NCBI GenBank assembly: GCA_028023455.1 | Contig: JAQFVV010012405.1 | Span: 5,541,334-5,605,333, forward strand | Direction of reading: 5' to 3' | Source: Epiperipatus broadwayi | Lineage: Eukaryota > Onychophora > Udeonychophora > Euonychophora > Peripatidae | Length of the DNA: 64,000 bases | Shown here: in pieces, positions 57,908 through 64,000 of the stretch | Numbering within the stretch: the stretch's first letter is position 1 | Layout: each line of letters begins with the position of its first letter | Program-made: the position numbers and the translations under genes | Notes under the pieces: model-generated | Databases searched by the model: none | What the model saw: only the letters and a program-made list of their open reading frames with translations | Told to the model about the DNA's origin: nothing

Positions 57908-59137
57908 ATGACAGACAAAAATAAAGCATGGCCCTTATTCCCAGGAGGCTGTAAAGTCACCAACCAAGGCAGCGTTTGGTGGCCGAAGGCGGAGGGTGCT
58001 AAGAATCCCCTGATTGCGGACCCAGGCTGCCATTTGATGATGACTTTTTATTTAGGTACTTACAACTGCAGATCACTTTCAAGTGAAGGAAGATTGCAAG
58101 AATTAGAAGAAGAACTGTCTTATATTAAATGGGACATTATTGGACTTTGTGAAGTTAGAAGAAAAGGAGAAGAAACAATTGATTTAAAAAGTGGACATAT
58201 ACTCTATTATAAAGGCACACATATTGGAAATACAAGTGGAGTAGGATTCATTATAAATAAAAAGTGGAAGAACAATATTGTGGAGATTGATGGTGTATCG
58301 GACAGAGTGGCAAGATTAGTTATACAACTTAATAGCAGATACCAAATGCAGATAATTCAGGTTTATGCCCCAACAAGTTCTCATAGTGATGAAGTAGTAG
58401 AAGATTTTTATATGGATGTACAAAAGGCTTTTGATCAGAGTAAACAACATTTTAAAATTGTTATGGGAGACTTTAATGCTAGAATTGGTAGACAAATGAA
58501 AGATGAAATTGCTGTAGGTAATTTTGGTTATGGTAATAGAAATGAGAGAGGACATAGACTTGTGGAGTTTGCAGAAAAAGAAAAACTTTATATTATGAAT
58601 TCATTTTTTGAGAAAAATGTTAAAAGGAAATGGACATGGAAGCATCCAAATGAAGGTACAGCAGAATTGGATTATATTTTGACTAACAGAAAATACATAT
58701 TTCAAGATTGTAATGTTCTTAATAAATTTAACACAGGAAGTGATCATCGATTAGTAAGGTGTAAGTTACGTGTTAATGTAAAACTAGAGAGACAAAAATT
58801 ATTAAGAAAAACAATATTTACAGTTGATATTTCTAATCTTCAGAAACATTCTAATGAATTTAAATTAGAACTTACAAATAGGTTTCAAGTGTTAGGAGAT
58901 TTTGAACATGATTCAGATTTGAATGAAATTAATATGAAAATAACTGATACACTTTTAAAAACTGCAACAAACATAGCTGGTAGAAAAAAGCAGCAATTGA
59001 CTAATAAAATTTCTACTGAGACTAGAGAATTTATGAAGAAAAGAAGGAATATGAAGATATACAAAAATGATGTATTAAAAAGAATTGAATATCTCGAATT
59101 TTGTAAAATGGTAGGAAAAGAGTTGAAAATGATATAA
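57908..59137 (+). pseudogene. RTE endonuclease part of the LINE polyprotein
   Basis: 409 codons. An APE-type endonuclease follows an N-terminal stretch that includes 'GTYNCRSLSSEGRLQELEEE'. Catalytic and conserved blocks: 'GLCEVRRKGEE' (metal-binding Glu), 'IQVYAPTSSHSDE', 'MGDFNARIG' (Asp/Asn), 'GTAELDYILTNR' and 'GSDHRLV' (catalytic SDH). It nicks target DNA to prime reverse transcription. The start ATG at 57908 is the first in frame; the real start could be the ATG before 'TFYLGTYNCRS'. The frame ends by a one-base shift near 59125 and continues in the next entry; no stop separates the domains otherwise. Confidence 0.85.
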
Positions 59138-60864
59138 GAAAGTATAACTGTGAAATAGCAAGGAAAGCTGTAGAAGAAAATAAAAGTCTCAAAAATGTTA
59201 AACAACATTTTGGTATTGGTAGGAAATTTATATCTGCAATAAGAAAAAAAGATGGAATTATTACTAAAAAGAGAGATGACATCATGAAATTGGTAGAAGA
59301 TTTTTATCAAGAATTATATAGTAATAAAGAACAAGTACCTCCTATATCTATTACATCTTCCGAATTGCCCAGAATTTTAAATGAAGAAGTGAGACATGCA
59401 ATTAAGTGTATGAAGAAAGGAAAGGCTCCAGGAAATGATGGAATTATAATTGATATATTAAAAGAAGCAGGTGAAGAAATAGAAACAATTTTAGCAAAGT
59501 TATATACCAAATGTCTAAATGATAAAGATGAACCGGAAGATTGGAAGAATGCAGTAATAATATTAATATTTAAAAAAGGTGATAAAGAAGATATTAGAAA
59601 TTACAGACCTATCAGCCTTTTATCAGTTTTATATAAAATTTTTACCAAGATAATTACAACTCGTCTACAGAGAACTTTGGATTTCCACCAACCAAGAGAA
59701 CAAGCTGGATTTAAAAGTGGTTTTAGTACAATAGATCATATCCAGGTATTGAGAGAAGTCATAGAAAGGACAAACGAATGTGAGTTGTCATTATGTTTTG
59801 GATTTGTAGATTATGAAAAGGCATTCGATTCTATACACATTTCTTCAGTGATTAAAGCATTGGATCATCAAGGTATAGATCCAGGATATTATCATATTTT
59901 AAAGAATATTTATAAAAATGCAACAGCAACAATTAGATTACAGAATGATACTGGAAAAATCAACATTGAGAAAGGTGTAAGACAAGGTGACTCCATATCT
60001 CCAAAACTCTTTACAGCAGTACTGCAAGAAGTATTTTGTGGATTAAAATGGGAAACTAAAGGAGTGAAAGTAAATGGAGAGTATTTAAGTCATTTAGATT
60101 TCGCAGATGATGTAGTTGGTTTTGCAAATAATGCTTCAGAGCTGCAGGAAATGTTGCAGGAGTTAGCAGATGAAAGTAGAAAAGTAGGACTAAAGATAAA
60201 TGTTAAAAAGACTAAAGTAATGTTTAATCGATTTGCTCAAAATATGAAAATAAAGATTGATTATGAAGAATTAGAAGAAGTTAACAGTTACAAATACCTT
60301 GGTCAGATTATTAATACAGATGGAAACATAATGGAGGAAATTAATCATAGAATTAAACTTGGTTGGAGTGCTTTTGGTAGAAATAACTTGATACTAAAAG
60401 GAAATATGCCTATGTGTTTGAAAAGGATGGTTTTTAACAAATGTGTTTTACCAGTTCTTACTTATGGATCTGAGACTTGGACACTTAATAGAAGAGCAAT
60501 ACAGAGACTTCAGACCACTCAAAGGAGTATGGAGAGATGTATGTTGGGAGTAACAAGAAGAGATCGAAAACGCAATGTATGGGTAAGACAACAAACAGGT
60601 GTTACTGACCTCATTGAAAAAATTAAAAAACTGAAATGGAGTTGGGCTGGACATATTGCTAGAAGAGATGATAATAGATGGACAATTGAAATTTTAAACT
60701 GGATTCCAAGAGATTGTAAAAGACCCAGAAAGAGACCACATGTGAGATGGATGGATGAAATAAGAAAATGTGCAGGGGTGTTATGGAGAAGAGAAGCTAA
60801 AGATCGGAGAAGATGGATTAAAATTGGAGAGACCTTTATCATGCAGTGGATTGATAATGGTTGA
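59138..60864 (+). pseudogene. RTE reverse transcriptase part of the LINE polyprotein
   Basis: Open from the shift point; first ATG at 59284 ('MKLVEDFYQELYS'), 526 codons from there. RT blocks in order: 'GKAPGNDGI', 'YRPISLLSVLYKIFTKI', 'EQAGFKSGFSTIDHIQ', 'FVDYEKAFDSI' (catalytic Asp), 'GVRQGDSISP', 'DFADDVV' (catalytic Asp-Asp), 'YKYLGQI', and 'VLPVLTYGSETW'. The C-terminal tail with 'WAGHIARR' and 'WRREAKDRRRW' is RTE-typical. All visible catalytic residues are intact, so a one-base repair elsewhere in the genome (other copies) may be active. Confidence 0.9.
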
Positions 60865-60865
60865 T

Positions 60866-60881
60866 GATGATGATGATGATT
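60866..60881 (+). repeat. RTE 3' tail (GAT)n
   Basis: TGATGATGATGATGAT directly after the stop codon region; same tail on the fragment at 53971. Confidence 0.85.
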
Positions 60882-61265
60882 AGATGGTTTAATACCAATC
60901 CTGTCTAAAGGATGTCAGTTACATGGTTATTAAAAAACCAAAGATACCAAAATATCTAGGCACTGAACTGGATTCAGATACATATGACTATACAAGTGAA
61001 TTAGCTTGGACTGAAATCATTACTGTGTTCTCATTTTGGGATTACAGCTTTATAGTTAACTAAAAAGATAAAATATGGCTGCTGGAGGGCTTCATTTAAG
61101 TATAGTTCTTGTAGATCTAAAGCTCCTTACTGATGAAAGCTATAAGTAGAAACTATTCTGAAGATATTGAATGAGTAGGCCATGGATAGAGATTTGATGC
61201 ATAATAGTTCTAATATCCATTGATTACTATGGCTTGCACTGGGTAGCACTATTGTTTAAAGAGCA
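60881..61265 (+). mobile_element. RZ-A copy, right part (split by RTE)
   Basis: Continues the unit from 57583: ACCAATCCTGTCTAAAGG, GAACTGGATTCAGA, AGCTTTATAGTTAACTAA, hammerhead relic, and GGCTTGCACTGGGTAGCACT. Ends at the SINE-3 insertion. Confidence 0.75.
61116..61170 (+). pseudogene. Hammerhead relic (RZ-A)
   Basis: CTGATGA (61130-61136) and GAAA intact; the triplet is TTC instead of GTC and stem II is shortened. Confidence 0.55.
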
Positions 61266-61274
61266 TTGCTACTG

Positions 61275-61379
61275 TTTTTCCTTCATGTGTCATAGCATCA
61301 GCCAAGAATCGAACCCGCTAACTCGGGACAACTGCTTATAAAGCAGCTGTTGCTGACCTCTCGATCACCAATGCTTGAC
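61275..61379 (-). mobile_element. tRNA-derived SINE (SINE-3), full head
   Basis: Minus strand: GTCAAGCATTGGTGATCGAG, anticodon arm CTGCTTTATAAGCAG, B-box arm GCGGGTTCGATTCTTGGC, then TGCTATGACACATGAAGG and an A-run. The tail TGACACATGA resembles that of SINE-1 (TGACATATGA), so the families probably share a LINE partner. Confidence 0.8.
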
Positions 61380-62661
61380 AAATGATGATAATAATAATCG
61401 TAATACACTAGAGATGGGTTTTGTGCTGATTATACAAATTAATCTGTGAGTGACAAATGCATTTTTATATACCACATGTTGGTCCATTATTATATCTGTT
61501 TGATATTTGGTCATGCTGTCTTTTAACTTCTTTGGCAGTACATTTTCTTTCTGAAAGACTTCAGAATTATGCTTAATTGCAATTCTACATTACATTCTTT
61601 TCTCTATCATATTTTCACAGTCAAAGCAATCAATTTTTTACTTCTTCTGAATGATTTTGACATCATCTTAATATCATAGATGGTGTCTGTCTTTTCCATG
61701 AAAACCAAGTTCACAATAAAATGGTTTTCTGTAAAGTTTGTATCATTGATTTATTTCAAGTGCATAACCCAACAAATATGTGATTTTACAATATCAAAAT
61801 CTATAATATTACATCCAACAAACTGAGGAACATATATGATTAGACTTATGACGTTGCCAATATATTTTCCAAAATTTTATGAAGCATTTTAAATAATTTT
61901 TATCATACTTCTATGTAGGTAGAAGATATAAAGCTCATTTCTGTGAAATAACTTAGATAAATGAAGAACTCTAGACATGATTAATTTAGATACAGTACAC
62001 TAATTAAATACACAATTTTTAACCCATTAAAAGTAGCATTTTAATATTTAAGAATTTTAACGTTTAAGTCTACTTTTGCACTTAAAAGTTACTAGGATAT
62101 TTAAATTGGGTCACATTCTCAAGATAGTAAGCATCCAAGCAAAAATGAGACTGATGTGTATCTATATGATTTAGTGATGACGATAAAGAGTCAGACTCTA
62201 TAAAGTGGAATACAATTCTATTAATCACTTATTTAAAAATAAACTTATTTAAAAAATATTTCCTAATAATGATTATAATCAAGTCTCTTAATATAGTTAT
62301 ATGTATTAATCATATCTTTATGACCAATATGGCTTATAAAGTTTAGTGCAGTGATTATGTGTCAGACGCGGAAAAATGGGATCCTATGACCAATTTTGGT
62401 GCATGCAATATTTTATTTTGTTTAATATCAATATTTTTACGTTTTACTAATTTGCTTTTTTTTTTGGATTTGGATCAATGGGGTAATTCATCTGTAATAT
62501 TGACCAAATATATTCAAAAATTATGGTTTTTCATTGCAGAATCTGTAGCCTGTTTTAAACTACATGATGGTCAAAATACAAAGAAGCAGAATTAGCAACA
62601 AAAAGAAACACATAAATTTTTAAAAAGATATTATCACACACCAAAATATTTAGTTCTTAAG
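61380..62661. other. AT-rich stretch, no gene recognised
   Basis: A tRNA-like GTGCAGTGATTATGTGTCAG at about 62348 may be a SINE-2 relic. No coding exon. Confidence 0.35.
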
Positions 62662-62673
62662 AAATTTAATTAT

Positions 62674-63176
62674 CACATGATCACCATTTCTTATGCTTAC
62701 ACATAACTATTATGGAGTGTTTTGCCTGTGTTAATAACAGTTATGTGAAGGCATAAAAAATGATGATAATGTGATGTTTAGTGGTTTAACACCAATCCTG
62801 CCTAATAGCATAGTGGTGTCTATGGTTGTTAAAAAGCCAAAGACACCAAAATATATGGGTACTGAACTGAGTTCAAACCCCTATGACTATATAAGCTATT
62901 GAGCTTAGATTGAAAATATTGTGTTTTCAATTTTATTCTCATAGTTTTGTAGTTAAGTAAAGATAAAAGGTGGCTGCTCAAGAATTGCATTAGATAAGAT
63001 CTAGATGCAGAGCTCTCAGATCCAAGGCTCCTCACTGATGCAGGCCACAAGCCAGAAACTATTCTGGGGAAATTGGATGAGTAGGCACTAGATGGGGATT
63101 TTATGCACAAGCTTTATGGCATCTATTGATTACTGGCACTGAGTGGCACTACTGCATGGAGACTTTTGCCTGGGTT
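62674..63176. mobile_element. RZ-A retrozyme-like insertion with 12-base duplication
   Basis: AAATTTAATTAT occurs at 62662-62673 and 63177-63188. The insertion begins CACATGATCACC (minus-sense, 33 bases), flips to plus-sense near 62707, runs through one unit with a hammerhead relic, and ends GACTTTTGCCTGGGTT. A short inverted 5' piece plus a long plus-sense piece is the classic 5'-inversion shape of LINE-mediated insertions. Confidence 0.85.
63021..63077 (+). pseudogene. Hammerhead relic (RZ-A)
   Basis: Stem I (TCCTCA/TGGGGA, TCCAA/TTGGA), stem II GGC/GCC and GAAA intact; core CTGATGC and TTC instead of GTC. Confidence 0.6.
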
Positions 63177-63188
63177 AAATTTAATTAT

Positions 63189-64000
63189 CATTTTATTTCA
63201 ATCTGTTACTTGAAATCTCTTCTAAATGGTTGCTCTATTGGAAAAGTTGTCTAAAAAATTATCTATTTTAATGGAACAAATCAATTGTTCGATTTTTTTT
63301 TTGTTATACAGCATAACCTATCATAGCACAAAGAAAGTGCAAGGCATGCTAAAGGCTTCTAAAAGTTTATAGAATAAACAATGTAAGTTTAAATTTTCTT
63401 TGCTTAAATAAATGTAATGTAAACCCTAGCCCCTAGATAATGGAATGTGTCACATGTATATAATAAAGTATAGTCATTAAAATCAGTCAACACATAGACA
63501 ATCGCAATAACAATCTCAATCTGTTGTCAAGGTGTATAATATGACTAGATTATTAACCTTTTTGCACTCATTCTGTTAAGTTTTATGGCTAATTTACTTC
63601 AGAATTAACATGGTAGTTCTGCTGTTTTAGATCACTGATTTATCATTATTTTATCTAATAATAACATAAGACTTTGTGATTTCTGTTGTCTTGCTTTTAT
63701 TGTTTAATTAATTTTAAAAAGTCTGAAGAGATTCATATCTTTAAGACAGTAAGTAAATATCAAACTTGTTTACTTTAATGTTAGTGAAAAATCGAAGGCA
63801 TTGAAATTTTTCCTTTGTAGTTTCATTTTCACACAAAATCTTTGAAATAAAAAAATGTGATTGCTTTAATTGTTTATTAAATATTTCTAATTATTTTTAC
63901 TCACTAATTGATAGGTAATTATTTAAAACAAAAAAAAATGCACATAGATATTTTTATTTTATTGTATATCTTTTATTTTTAAAACAGAAATTAATAAACA
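63189..64000. other. AT-rich stretch with Rep-D copy 3
   Basis: Rep-D at 63478-63530 (CAGTCAACACATAGACAATC, CTGTTGTCAAGG). Nothing else recognised. Confidence 0.45.

Larger units (their letters stand above)
57584..60880 (+). mobile_element. Near-complete RTE-clade LINE
   Basis: About 3.3 kb, the usual full length for RTE elements, with a 5' region of about 320 bases, endonuclease, reverse transcriptase and a TGATGATGATGATGAT tail typical of the clade. It sits inside an RZ-A copy. One frameshift near 59125 is the only clear defect. A truncated sibling is at 53971-54124. Such proteins are often mis-annotated in animal genomes as craniofacial development protein 2-like. Confidence 0.9.

Noticed and set aside
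58316-60842. Minus-strand frames across the LINE
   Set aside because: Shadows of the plus-strand RTE polyprotein.

Overview
This is AT-rich, CpG-poor animal DNA, most likely from an invertebrate with a repeat-laden genome. The support is animal-type RTE and other non-LTR retrotransposons, animal-type hAT transposases, tRNA-derived SINEs and long TA, CA and GAA microsatellites. I cannot name the species. I found no host protein-coding gene; every convincing coding stretch belongs to a transposable element, so the window is intergenic or deep intronic.

The most notable content is about 28 hammerhead self-cleaving ribozyme motifs (CTGATGA, stem II, GAAA, stem III, NTH, stem I) carried by three interspersed repeat families. 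I call these families RZ-A, RZ-B and RA. Monomer lengths measured from one cleavage site to the next are about 454 bases (RZ-A), 414 (RZ-B) and 478 (RA). Copies occur as head-to-tail partial dimers and as head-to-head palindromes. Three of the palindromic insertions are flanked by clear 11-12 base target-site duplications, and a fourth has a weaker one. This matches retrozymes (small non-coding retroelements moved as ribozyme-processed RNA), here with strikingly frequent inverted insertions. Stem I, II and III sequences differ between families yet keep pairing, which is covariation support. Four RZ loci (31561-31616, 38990-39046, 48847-48904, 49463-49519) and two RA loci (27900-27960, 56429-56490) keep an intact catalytic core; the rest have decayed.

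Layout: 1-480 end of a hAT transposon. 3600-4290 RZ-A. 4618-9220 SINEs and RA copies, one split by a perfect-hairpin element. 16481-20410 foldbacks. 22310-24020 an RA copy split by an RZ-B palindrome. 25440-27120 a dead hAT carrying an RZ-A insertion. 30327-30820 a non-autonomous hAT with 8-base duplications. 31400-32945 RZ-A array. 34570-35370 foldback and LINE fragment. 35383-38831 an element with TGTAACC termini. 38895-40016 RZ-B, hairpin element and LINE fragment. 40870-43735 RA copies. 44195-48722 an LTR retrotransposon with gag only. 48739-49666 RZ-A palindrome. 50866-51428 foldback. 52840-53560 Ty3/gypsy pol relic. 53971-54124 RTE fragment. 56843-57081 a GAA tract of about 80 units. 57584-60880 a nearly intact RTE LINE inside an RZ-A copy. 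62674-63176 RZ-A.

Inference: the non-coding RZ and RA units, SINEs and palindromes presumably borrow enzymes from LINEs or Penelope-like elements. The RTE at 57584-60880 is the only nearly complete reverse transcriptase here, but nothing in the sequence proves it is the helper.
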